Assembly: GCA_937888615.1 (NCBI GenBank)
Contig: CALABZ010000179.1
Location: 1 to 12,952 of the forward strand
DNA: 12,952 nucleotides
DNA from: an uncultured Lentisphaeria bacterium
GTDB lineage: Bacteria > Verrucomicrobiota > Lentisphaeria > Victivallales > Victivallaceae
Direction of reading: 5' to 3'
In this document: positions 6,037 through 12,899 of the stretch, in pieces
Layout: every line of letters starts with the position of its first letter
Numbering within the stretch: the first letter of the stretch is position 1
Translations under genes and position numbers: made by a program
Notes under the pieces: model-generated
Told to the model about the DNA's origin: nothing
Databases searched by the model: none
Seen by the model: only the letters and a program-made list of their open reading frames with translations

Positions 6037-7761
6037 ATGAAAAATTTACTGACACAATTTTTGAGGGGCAGGCAAGAGCTTGCCGGACGTTTTGGAAACC
6101 TGCTTTTCGCGGCGGCAATCGTCCTGATTTACCTGCTCGGACAACAATACCAGAAGCCTCCGCAGGAGCCTGCCGCCGCAAGCCGGGAACCATCCAACAT
6201 CCTTCTCACCAGTCCAATGGCAGATGATATCGTCGGTTTCAACGGCCCGACCCCCGCCAGAATCGAACTGGACCCCGCCACCGGCCGAATCACCGTTATC
6301 GAATTTCTGCCGAACGCCGAAGACCCGCCTTTCTGGAAACGGTTCGCCGATTCCGGAATTCTCAAACGATACATCGGCAAGACCCCCGCCGAGGCGGCGG
6401 CACTTAAGATCGACGCTGTTTCCGGCGCGACTTACTCATCCACCGCCGCCCAGGAAACGCTCCGCAAACGGCTGCAGGCCGTCACCGGAACCATCGCGCC
6501 TAAACCGAAAAACAGTTTCGCCGTCAGTTGGACGGATATCCTTGCCGCCGTCGTGATTCTGCTCAATTTGATCCTGTTCCTCCGTCCCGCGAATCCACGG
6601 CGAAAAATGGTTATGGACGCGGTCAACCTGCTGGTGCTCGGCTTCCTCACCTACAATTTTCTCTCGGCGGCGCAAATTCTCGGCTGGGCCGGGACCGCAC
6701 CGCACTGGCGGTTGTCGGTTCCGCTGATTCTTTTCGCCTTAGTGCTGTTATGGATCGTTTTTTCCGGGCGAAACATTTACTGTACCGGGCTTTGCCCCTA
6801 CGGATGCGCTCAGGACCTGGCGTTCCAGCTGGGACGAAAATGTGGTGTAAAACCGGCGAAAGCGGCATTCCGTTACGGTCCGTACATCCGCCGGATTGTA
6901 TTGAGCGTACTTGTGCTGGCGCTGTTGTGCGGGATCAAAATGGTTCAGGTGGAGCCGTTCAGCGCGTTCACACTCCACGTGCCGTGGTATATCCTGTTGG
7001 GCGCGGCGGGATTTGTAGTAATCGCCATGTTCCTGCCGAGGCTGTGGTGCCGCTGGTTCTGTCCCTGCGGCGCGCTGATGGATTTTTTCAGAAAAACGGA
7101 AGCAAAGAAAGAACTTTCCAAAGGAGGGAAAACGATGACTTTTGAACGCATATTAATTCTGGCCTTGCTGTTGATCACCGTGATCGTCTTGTTGAGGCCG
7201 CCGCAGACAAGCGCCAAAGCCCCCGCCGCGAACAACGGCAATGACGTTTTATCGGTGATCCATGAACGCAAAAGCGTCCGCCATTACACCGCCGATCCGG
7301 TAAGCCCGGAAGACCTCGACAAGCTGGTCCGGGCCGGATTCGCAGCCCCCACCGCCGCCAATCGCCAGCCGTGGGAATTCATCGTCATTACCGACCGGAA
7401 AAAGCTGGACCAACTGGCCGAAGGACTGCCTTACGGCAAAATGCTGGCCAAAGCCCCCGCCGCTATCGCCGTCTGCGGTAATTCCGCCGATTTTCTGGAA
7501 GGGGAAGCGCGCGACATGTGGATTCAGGACTGTTCCGCAGCGACCCAGAACATCCTGCTGGCCGCGGAAGGGTTGAAACTGGGTGCGGTATGGCTCGGCA
7601 TCCTGCCGGTCAATGAACGCATGGCCGATGTGAGCAAGGTATTGGGTCTGCCGTCCGGCATCATCCCGTTGTGCGTAATCTCAATTGGGCATCCTACCGG
7701 AGTTGAAAAACCGAAAGACAAGTACAAACCGGCCAAGATTCACTTCCAGGGCTGGAAATAA
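6037..7761 (+). CDS. Fusion: exported FMN-binding domain + NosR/NapH-type Fe-S membrane module + anchored nitroreductase
   Basis: A single 574-residue frame. Helix 17-35 leads to an FMN_bind domain (about 45-150) with DAVSGAT at 126-132, the pattern on which ApbE attaches FMN; T132 is the likely site. Helices at about 166-182, 191-213, 226-242, 287-305 and 317-336 form a Fer4_5/NosR-like module. Its cysteines are C249-xxx-C253P-xx-C257 and C338-xxx-C342P-C344, both in positively charged and so probably cytoplasmic loops. Helix 369-386 precedes a nitroreductase domain (about 405-565) with ERKSVRHYT and AAPTAANRQPWEF for flavin binding. The positive-inside rule puts the FMN domain and nitroreductase outside and the cysteines inside, suggesting outward electron transfer; that is inference. 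The usual C-terminal ferredoxin motifs (CxxCxxCxxxCP) of NapH are absent. The start at 6037 has only a weak ribosome binding site, while a strong one precedes M367. Confidence 0.82.
   Translation: MKNLLTQFLRGRQELAGRFGNLLFAAAIVLIYLLGQQYQKPPQEPAAASREPSNILLTSPMADDIVGFNGPTPARIELDPATGRITVIEFLPNAEDPPFWKRFADSGILKRYIGKTPAEAAALKIDAVSGATYSSTAAQETLRKRLQAVTGTIAPKPKNSFAVSWTDILAAVVILLNLILFLRPANPRRKMVMDAVNLLVLGFLTYNFLSAAQILGWAGTAPHWRLSVPLILFALVLLWIVFSGRNIYCTGLCPYGCAQDLAFQLGRKCGVKPAKAAFRYGPYIRRIVLSVLVLALLCGIKMVQVEPFSAFTLHVPWYILLGAAGFVVIAMFLPRLWCRWFCPCGALMDFFRKTEAKKELSKGGKTMTFERILILALLLITVIVLLRPPQTSAKAPAANNGNDVLSVIHERKSVRHYTADPVSPEDLDKLVRAGFAAPTAANRQPWEFIVITDRKKLDQLAEGLPYGKMLAKAPAAIAVCGNSADFLEGEARDMWIQDCSAATQNILLAAEGLKLGAVWLGILPVNERMADVSKVLGLPSGIIPLCVISIGHPTGVEKPKDKYKPAKIHFQGWK
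7121..7137 (+). promoter_or_regulatory. Strong internal ribosome binding site and in-frame ATG for a stand-alone nitroreductase
   Basis: AAGGAGGG (7121-7128), six bases, then ATG 7135-7137 (M367 of the fusion), in frame with no stop between. Initiation here would give a 208-residue protein starting MTFERILILALLLITVIVLL, a signal-anchor or signal peptide with a possible cleavage after SAKA, followed by the complete nitroreductase domain. The site is far better than the one at 6037, so a separate nitroreductase is probably made in addition to, or instead of, the full fusion. Confidence 0.6.
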
Positions 7762-7770
7762 TAAAATCCG

Positions 7771-9780
7771 TTATTTTTTCAGGCGCGGACGCGACGCCAC
7801 CCGGAGCGCAGCCAGAAAGAACAGAAACAGCGGCACAAACACCACCACCTGCCAACTCCACCAGTTCCACGGCAACACCTGAATGAAGATGTAGTAAAAT
7901 ATCGCGGTAAACAACAGGTAGAGGACGAACAGGACCAGAAAAACGAACAGACGCCAGATCAGTTCGCTCCCCGGATGTTTGTCCAGCCAGCCAAGAAGCG
8001 GGAACCAGCGTTTGACGATTTTCATCCGCCCATTTTCACAGAACACAATGAAGCGGCAGCCGCGGACGACCCGTGCCCGGTAGGGGCCGACCTTGACGCA
8101 GATATAGGTGTCGCTGAGAATCTTGTCATCAAGGCTGGCGGCGACCCGACTGCCGTCCCGAATAGCATGATGCTGAATAACCTGCATATAGTCGCGCCCA
8201 TAGACCAGATCGCACAAAAGCAGCCAGGTGAACGTGATGAACACCCAAAGCGCCAGGAACAGGATGAAGATCGCCGGCAACAGGATCCACAACGATATGT
8301 CAAAGGACTGAATGGCCGAGCGCGAAGCGAAAATCACCGATATCAGCATATACCAGACCGTGAGCAGGATGAAAAGGTCATCGTTGATGATCTTAACCCA
8401 GTTCCGTTTGCCTTTTTCCGATGCCTCCGCCCAACGGTTTTTGAGCTTGTAGACGCCGTAAAGCGCCAGCGCGGCCATGACCGACATCAGCGGCAGGGCG
8501 GGCAACTGATAGCGCGGAACCGTGACCGGCCCCGGCAGGAACAGAAAATATTCGACAAACGCCAGAAAGAAAAAGAAGAGGAATATTTTCTTGCGGACGA
8601 TCCAGCGGATCAACTGCCAGAGTGCGCCCAGATACGTCACCAGCGACAGCATCAGCAACGGTATCAGCAGAAGTATAATCGTCCAGTTGCCGCCGAGATA
8701 ATGGTCGGCGGCGGCAAAAACCCCCTGTGTCTTCAGGACTTCAAGCGTACCGCGGTCACTTTTGGTAACCCCCAGGAGTTCGAGAAAGGCCGGAGCGTCC
8801 GGCAACAAGACATACGGCGAGAAATGCATGGAAAAATATTGAATCGGATGTGCCAGGACCAGGTCGCGGAACTTTTGAATCCGGTATTGCTGACGCGATG
8901 CGGTGTCGGGGTATTTCACCTTATTGGCGAACTCGATTTCCAGTTCATGCAGAATGCGCCGTTTTTCGTACTCGTAAGAGGTTTTGTTGACTTTCGCCAA
9001 CAGCATGGCGCCATTCTGGTGATACATCGCGCCGGTGTTGGTGTCGATGGTAAAGCCGGCTCCCAGCTTGTAATTGCGGTACATCCACGGTGTGATGACC
9101 ACGAAAAAAATCAATAGCGAACCCAGCACACCGGCGAGCTTCGGACGCCATCCCATCCCCGGCATGATCAGCACCAGAAACACCGCCGGAATAATCCAGG
9201 CGACCGCGATCGGGCGAATCAACACCGACAATGCCGCAATCGCCACCGAAACAAAGCACCAGTGCAATTTTTTCGTCGAAAAAAACAGCGTGAAAAAGTA
9301 GAGTTGCCACGCCACGAAAAACGTATACAAAGTATCGCTGAGGATCAACGGCGCCGCCCCCACCGCCGTAATATTCAACCCGAAAAGCGCGGCCGCAATC
9401 ACCGCCACCACCGGCGGCCCGAACAACCGCCCGGTCAAATATACCGGAATAATAGTGACGGCACTCAACAAGCACAGCACAGCCACCACCGCTCCGCAGT
9501 TTTCGCCGAAAATGCCCAGCACCGCGGCCAGCAGCAGCGACAAACCCGGCGGACGCCCGGTCATCGGTTCAGTAGAATCGGCGGAAATATTGAAATTGCC
9601 GGTGGCGACCAATGCCCTTGCCGGTTCAATATAACCGGATGTGTCGGGGCGCGAATAATATGCGAAACCTTCATCCAGCCCGAACGCCCCCACTCCGATT
9701 CTTACCAGAAATACCAGCATCAGCAGAATTCCGACCCCCCGGATTTCCCTGCGATTCTTTTGATAGAATTCCTTGATCAT
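7771..9780 (-). CDS. GT-C type (PMT/ArnT-like) membrane glycosyltransferase with C-terminal extension
   Basis: A 669-residue polytopic membrane protein. Helix 1 (about 14-34) is followed by LDEGFAYYSRPDTSGY (35-50) and TGRPPGL (74-80), the acidic first-loop and R-PPG pattern of the PMT_2/GT39-GT83 superfamily. These enzymes use polyprenyl-phosphate sugars on the outer face of the membrane. Many further hydrophobic helices follow, including a phenylalanine-rich one (KKIFLFFFFLAFVEYFLF). After about residue 520 there is a soluble segment of about 90 residues and then two more helices (about 610-660), which is not usual in the family. Start ATG 9780 has a G-rich run (GGGGG) about 10 bases upstream as a modest ribosome binding site. 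The 3' end converges on the fusion gene with a 9-base gap. Donor and acceptor cannot be told from sequence. It is only distantly similar to the glycosyltransferase at base 1. Confidence 0.78.
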   Translation of the reverse strand: MIKEFYQKNRREIRGVGILLMLVFLVRIGVGAFGLDEGFAYYSRPDTSGYIEPARALVATGNFNISADSTEPMTGRPPGLSLLLAAVLGIFGENCGAVVAVLCLLSAVTIIPVYLTGRLFGPPVVAVIAAALFGLNITAVGAAPLILSDTLYTFFVAWQLYFFTLFFSTKKLHWCFVSVAIAALSVLIRPIAVAWIIPAVFLVLIMPGMGWRPKLAGVLGSLLIFFVVITPWMYRNYKLGAGFTIDTNTGAMYHQNGAMLLAKVNKTSYEYEKRRILHELEIEFANKVKYPDTASRQQYRIQKFRDLVLAHPIQYFSMHFSPYVLLPDAPAFLELLGVTKSDRGTLEVLKTQGVFAAADHYLGGNWTIILLLIPLLMLSLVTYLGALWQLIRWIVRKKIFLFFFFLAFVEYFLFLPGPVTVPRYQLPALPLMSVMAALALYGVYKLKNRWAEASEKGKRNWVKIINDDLFILLTVWYMLISVIFASRSAIQSFDISLWILLPAIFILFLALWVFITFTWLLLCDLVYGRDYMQVIQHHAIRDGSRVAASLDDKILSDTYICVKVGPYRARVVRGCRFIVFCENGRMKIVKRWFPLLGWLDKHPGSELIWRLFVFLVLFVLYLLFTAIFYYIFIQVLPWNWWSWQVVVFVPLFLFFLAALRVASRPRLKK

Positions 9781-9811
9781 AATAAATTTTCCCCCGGATA
9801 ATCATTAGTGA

Positions 9812-9840
9812 AATTTACACCCGTGATAAACGGAATTCAA
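9812..9840 (-). promoter_or_regulatory. Possible sigma-70 promoter of the minus-strand glycosyltransferase
   Basis: Read on the minus strand: TTGAAT (9840-9835), 17 bases, TAAATT (9817-9812), each 4 of 6 to consensus. A small dyad CCGT-N5-ACGG (9821-9833) lies in the spacer. This is a weak call. Confidence 0.3.
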
Positions 9841-9845
9841 TCCCG

Positions 9846-9882
9846 CAAAATAACGTTGTCTGATTTTTCTCTCACAGACGAC
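9846..9882 (-). terminator. Terminator-like hairpin at the end of the regulator gene
   Basis: On the minus-strand RNA, GUCGUCUG (9882-9875) can pair with CAGACAAC (9862-9855) with one G-U pair around a 12-base loop, followed by GUUAUUUU. The regulator's stop codon lies in the loop. The stem is moderate, so termination may be partial. Confidence 0.4.
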
Positions 9883-10981
9883 ATTTTTCGACACTCGCAC
9901 GGTGAACCGGAACCAACGGATAGTACAGTACCGAACCGGGATTCGCCGCGCCGCGATCCCCCATTTCCAGCAGGCGGCGGAGCAACTGGACCAGTTCCCT
10001 CCAATCCGGAGCGTAAACGGTGATGGGGACATCCTGTCCCAGCAGACCGTCGCCGGACGGGTCATCCGAACCGATCACGGAAACATCGTCGGGAATCGAC
10101 AGCCCCATCCCTTTCAGCCGGGCGGCCAGTTCCTCCACGTTGGACTGTGTGGTACATATCCAGGCGGTAATCCGGCGGAGTTCATGATCGGCGCATTTCG
10201 CCAGGTTGCGGTTGTCCAGAATCGCGTGCGGCAGAATCGGCAGTTCGTGCTCCGCCATGGCACGGATATAGCCGTCCAACCACAGTTGAAACGAAAAATG
10301 AATGCAAGGATGGCTGAGAAGCCCGATCCGCCGATGTCCGTACCGGTACAGATAATCGATCGCCTCGCCGGCGGCATTGAGGTTGTCCGGGTAAATGTTC
10401 AGCCCCATGTACAAGCTGGTCTGCGGTTCGACCGCGATCACCCGCACGCCTTGTCCGGCCAGACGCTCCAGCGTCGAAAGGTGCTGCAGGGGCGGGTCCA
10501 CCGCGATCACCGCGTAAAGTCCGCCGGAGTCCTCCGGCAAGGGGTCGTGAAAAAGCCGCATTTCCACGTCGAAAGCCTGCGCCGGGGGCGTGGCTGTCCC
10601 CAGATCGTGCACGATAATCCGTTCCAGCCAGTTGCCGATGCTGTAGTTCCAGCGCGGCAGCAGCAGGATGACTTTGCGGTTTTCGTCCTGCGGAGGATGG
10701 ACCAGGAGGTCTTTTTCGGTAACGACGACGCCCACCCGCTGACGGCGTTTCAGATAACCGGCCTGTTCAAGTTCGCTGACCGCATGGCGAATGGTTTTGC
10801 GACTGACCTGAAATTTACGGCAGAGGTCTTCCTCGGTCCCCAATACGCTCCCCGCCGGATAGGAATTGCGGTAGAGGTCCAGCAATATCCGGTCCCGGAT
10901 CAACTGGTACAGCGGCACCGGAAGAATGGTGCCGTGCCTGCTGTTAAATTCTTTTTCCGAATAATTCTTCATCATGAACAT
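9872..10981 (-). CDS. GntR-family regulator with LacI-type sugar-sensing domain
   Basis: A 369-residue transcription factor. Residues 21-88 are a GntR winged helix: VPLYQLIRDRI, then AGSVLGTEEDLCRKFQVSRKTIRHAV, then the wing AGYLKRRQRVGVVV. From about residue 102 to the end it resembles the periplasmic-binding fold of LacI/GalR proteins, with the hallmark NAAGEAIDYLYRYGHRRIGLL and, near the end, IPDDVSVIGSDD. This combination (AraR-like) usually represses sugar genes and releases DNA when the inducer binds. It diverges from the GH1 beta-glucosidase gene across 282 bases, so that gene is the likely target and a beta-glucoside or its product the likely effector (inference). No Shine-Dalgarno precedes any of the three early ATGs (10981, 10975, 10972), so the exact start is unsure. 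The glycosyltransferase downstream on the same strand is 91 bases away, beyond a hairpin. Confidence 0.88.
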   Translation of the reverse strand: MFMMKNYSEKEFNSRHGTILPVPLYQLIRDRILLDLYRNSYPAGSVLGTEEDLCRKFQVSRKTIRHAVSELEQAGYLKRRQRVGVVVTEKDLLVHPPQDENRKVILLLPRWNYSIGNWLERIIVHDLGTATPPAQAFDVEMRLFHDPLPEDSGGLYAVIAVDPPLQHLSTLERLAGQGVRVIAVEPQTSLYMGLNIYPDNLNAAGEAIDYLYRYGHRRIGLLSHPCIHFSFQLWLDGYIRAMAEHELPILPHAILDNRNLAKCADHELRRITAWICTTQSNVEELAARLKGMGLSIPDDVSVIGSDDPSGDGLLGQDVPITVYAPDWRELVQLLRRLLEMGDRGAANPGSVLYYPLVPVHRASVEKCRL

Positions 10982-11009
10982 AATGTAAGTGCGGGAAAGA
11001 ATTTTTCAA
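10982..11009 (-). promoter_or_regulatory. Possible promoter of the GntR-type regulator, abutting the start codon
   Basis: Read on the minus strand: TTGAAA (11009-11004, 5 of 6), 16 bases, TACATT (10987-10982, 4 of 6). The -10 box touches ATG 10981, so a start about 7 bases on would fall at ATG 10975 and give a leaderless message. This would explain the absent ribosome binding site but is uncertain. Confidence 0.3.
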
Positions 11010-11043
11010 TGGTTCCAACCCGTTACGGAGGTGACAATTAAGC

Positions 11044-11071
11044 CGTTTTCGCCGCACATGGGGCAAAAACG
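11044..11071. repeat. Inverted repeat in the regulator / beta-glucosidase intergenic region
   Basis: CGTTTTCGCC (11044-11053) and GGCAAAAACG (11062-11071) pair at 9 of 10 positions around an 8-base loop. It lies 60-90 bases upstream of the regulator start and could be an operator or a leader hairpin; no T-tract supports a terminator. Confidence 0.35.
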
Positions 11072-11111
11072 CCGAATGAAACATGACAAATAAAACACAA
11101 ATTTATAGGCA

Positions 11112-11178
11112 TAATCACTTGATTAATAGATGATTACGAAATTATCACCTCGGGAGCTAAAAAGATACTTCAAATCAC
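11112..11178. promoter_or_regulatory. Candidate operator cluster upstream of the beta-glucosidase promoter
   Basis: A perfect dyad TAATCA-CT-TGATTA occupies 11112-11125, with a further TGATTA at 11131-11136, eleven bases on from the second arm. ATCAC boxes occur at 11114, 11144 and 11174, exactly 30 bases apart, with a fourth at 11229. These are candidate sites for the divergent GntR-type regulator. The motifs are short, so the call is tentative. Confidence 0.35.
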
Positions 11179-11190
11179 CCGCGCCCCGTA

Positions 11191-11219
11191 TTGACAAACC
11201 CCCGGCTTTCCCATATAAT
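11191..11219 (+). promoter_or_regulatory. Full-consensus sigma-70 promoter of the beta-glucosidase gene
   Basis: TTGACA (11191-11196), 17-base spacer, TATAAT (11214-11219): both hexamers and the spacing match consensus exactly. Transcription should start near 11226, about 38 bases before ATG 11264. A promoter this strong beside a divergent repressor gene suggests control by repression. Confidence 0.85.
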
Positions 11220-11263
11220 AATTAACAGATCACCAGTGAAATGGATTAAACAGTCAGGTAAAA

Positions 11264-12607
11264 ATGATTAGATTCGAATTTCCAAAGAACTTTGTCTGGG
11301 GGTGTGCCACCGCCTCCAACCAGATTGAAGGCGCCGTAGACGCCGACGGCAAATCGCCGAGCATCTGGGACGCCAACATGCGCGACCAGGCGGATCAATT
11401 CTGGAACGGACACCATTACAATACGACCATCGCCGATTTCTATTATCACTTCCGCGAAGACATCGAAAACATGCGCGAGTTGGGACTGAAAAGTTTCCGC
11501 TTCTCGCTCTCCTGGACACGGATTCTGCCGCAGGGACGCGGCGCCGTCAACTCGAAAGGGCTTGACTTCTACGATCAGGTGATCGACACGCTGCTGGACA
11601 ACGGTATCGAACCTTTTGCCGACCTGTACCATTGGGACTTGCCGGAATGCCTCAGCCGCGAAGGAAGTTTTCTGAACGAGCGCGTCGTGGAGGACTTCCG
11701 GAATTACGCGGAAATCTGCTTCAAGCGTTTCGGAGACCGGGTCCGCTACTGGAGCACAATCAACGAACCGTCGGCGATGGGGTGTTTCACTGCGCAGGAC
11801 CCGCGGTTCAACTTTCAGAAGCCGTCGTGTTACTTCACCTATGTACGCAACGTCTTGAAAATGCACAACGCCGCAGTCAAGGCGTTCCGCGAAGTCGTCC
11901 CTGCCGGCAAAGCGGAAATCGGGGCGGTCAGCGCTTTCGTGCCGATTTACGCCCGGACGCCGGACACTAAAGACATGCAGGCGGCGCGGCTCCAAGAGGA
12001 CTATGTCTGCAACGTCTGGTTCTCCGGCATCCTGAAAGGAAAATACCCGGAACAACTGTTGACCCATCCGGGCCTGGAATGCGAATTCCGCGAACAGCTC
12101 CAGCCGGAATTGTCTGAATGCCACGAAAAGGTCGATTTCATGGGCGTGAACTATTATTATCCGAATACCATCGGATACAAAAAGGGTAAATTTCTCGATA
12201 CGGAACTGGCGCAGGTGTATTACGCGCAAAGCGATTACGGGTTTACGATCTACCCGCAGGGACTGTTCGACACACTGATGTATTTCAAGCGCGAATACGA
12301 CAACCCGAAAGTTTTCCTGACCGAGAACGGTTTCGCTACCGACCGCGACAAGCACGGGGCCGATCTGGAGGACAACGAGCGGATCGCCTACCTGAAAGAA
12401 CACTTCCGTGAACTGAACCGAGCCCTGGCGGCGGGCGCGAACGTGCACGGATACTTCCTGTGGTCGATCGTGGATACGTTCGAATGCTACAACGGACTGC
12501 GCTATCAATTCGGCCTGAACCACGTGGACCTCGAAACCAAAAAACGGACCAAACGTAAAAGTTGGTATTATTATCAGAATTGCATTAAGAACAATCAAAC
12601 CGTATAG
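11264..12607 (+). CDS. Glycoside hydrolase family 1 beta-glucosidase
   Basis: A 447-residue GH1 enzyme, normal length, with no signal peptide, so probably cytoplasmic and acting on imported beta-glucosides such as cellobiose by the retaining mechanism. The N-terminal FPKNFVWGCATASNQIEG holds the sugar-binding Q20; YHWDLP gives H123; TINEP places the acid/base at E168; LTENGF places the nucleophile at E354. The glycone loop reads WSIVDTFECYNG (400-411): E407 is kept, but the usual following tryptophan is C408, which may change sugar preference. The S-x-K-x-Y pattern of 6-phospho-beta-glucosidases is absent. The ribosome binding site is weak (CAGGT, 11254-11258). The gene is driven by the consensus promoter at 11191-11219 and diverges from the GntR/LacI-type regulator. 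A truncated pseudopilin gene starts 24 bases downstream. Confidence 0.93.
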   Translation: MIRFEFPKNFVWGCATASNQIEGAVDADGKSPSIWDANMRDQADQFWNGHHYNTTIADFYYHFREDIENMRELGLKSFRFSLSWTRILPQGRGAVNSKGLDFYDQVIDTLLDNGIEPFADLYHWDLPECLSREGSFLNERVVEDFRNYAEICFKRFGDRVRYWSTINEPSAMGCFTAQDPRFNFQKPSCYFTYVRNVLKMHNAAVKAFREVVPAGKAEIGAVSAFVPIYARTPDTKDMQAARLQEDYVCNVWFSGILKGKYPEQLLTHPGLECEFREQLQPELSECHEKVDFMGVNYYYPNTIGYKKGKFLDTELAQVYYAQSDYGFTIYPQGLFDTLMYFKREYDNPKVFLTENGFATDRDKHGADLEDNERIAYLKEHFRELNRALAAGANVHGYFLWSIVDTFECYNGLRYQFGLNHVDLETKKRTKRKSWYYYQNCIKNNQTV

Positions 12608-12631
12608 TAACAAGACAAGGAGATGCCGACG

Positions 12632-12715
12632 ATGAAAAAAAGATTCACACTTATTGAACTCCTCGTAGTGATCGCGATCATCACAACTACCGCCCGTGAA
12701 AACCATGCATTATAA
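12632..12715 (+). pseudogene. Truncated pseudopilin (prepilin signal only, 27 codons)
   Basis: AAGGAG (12617-12622) sits 9 bases before ATG 12632. The product starts MKKRFTLIELLVVIAII, a classic type IV prepilin / type II pseudopilin leader: basic residues, then F at +1 of processing, E at +5, and the start of the hydrophobic helix. It then runs TTTARENHAL and stops at TAA 12713-12715. Family members normally continue with roughly AILAAMLLPAL and an AREKA-like stretch for some 200 residues or more. The surviving ARE may be the far side of an internal deletion, or the gene may have been cut by an insertion at about 12683. Intact genes of this kind are very common beside glycoside hydrolase and GntR genes in Lentisphaerota. 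Too short to work as a pilin. Confidence 0.7.
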
Positions 12716-12719
12716 TCAT

Positions 12720-12795
12720 ATACGGAACCTTATTTAAGCATAAAATATCTTAATTTTAATCATTTTCAATGCTTTATATTGCTTTTCTTCCGTAT
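12720..12795. repeat. Nested inverted repeats in an AT-rich tract
   Basis: The outer arms ATACGGAA (12720-12727) and TTCCGTAT (12788-12795) are perfect. They enclose AAGCATAAAAT (12736-12746) and ATTTTCAATGCTT (12762-12774), complementary apart from a 2-base bulge. The tract is visibly poorer in G and C than its neighbours and begins 5 bases after the truncated pseudopilin. It could be a small mobile-element remnant or a strong secondary structure. Confidence 0.5.
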
Positions 12796-12846
12796 TCTTC
12801 CTGTTACGCTCAAGGAACCATCGTTAAAATGCATTTTGAGCAAAAA

Positions 12847-12899
12847 TAAGCATAAATGATTTCTGCTTAAAAATCCCGTTGTTGATCTCAAGAACAACG
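12847..12899. repeat. Further dyads near the right edge
   Basis: TAAGCA (12847-12852) and TGCTTA (12864-12869) form one dyad; its left part, TAAGCATAAA, is an exact 10-base copy of 12735-12744. CGTTGTT (12877-12883) and AACAACG (12893-12899) form a second, perfect 7-base dyad around a 9-base loop. Confidence 0.4.

Noticed and set aside
7975..9117. A 380-codon plus-strand open frame opposite the glycosyltransferase
   Set aside because: It is charged and low-complexity, and its reverse encodes convincing membrane helices with the GT-C motifs.
9902..11041. A 379-codon plus-strand open frame opposite the GntR-type regulator
   Set aside because: The minus-strand frame shows a clear winged helix and LacI-type domain. 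The opposite frame is an R/Q/H/P-rich shadow.
11264..12607. Annotation as a 6-phospho-beta-glucosidase
   Set aside because: The phosphate-binding S-x-K-x-Y pattern is absent and glutamate E407 of true beta-glucosidases is present; no PTS gene is nearby.
11246..12706. A 486-codon minus-strand open frame opposite the beta-glucosidase gene
   Set aside because: The sense frame has all GH1 catalytic motifs and an exact promoter; the antisense product has no recognisable domain.
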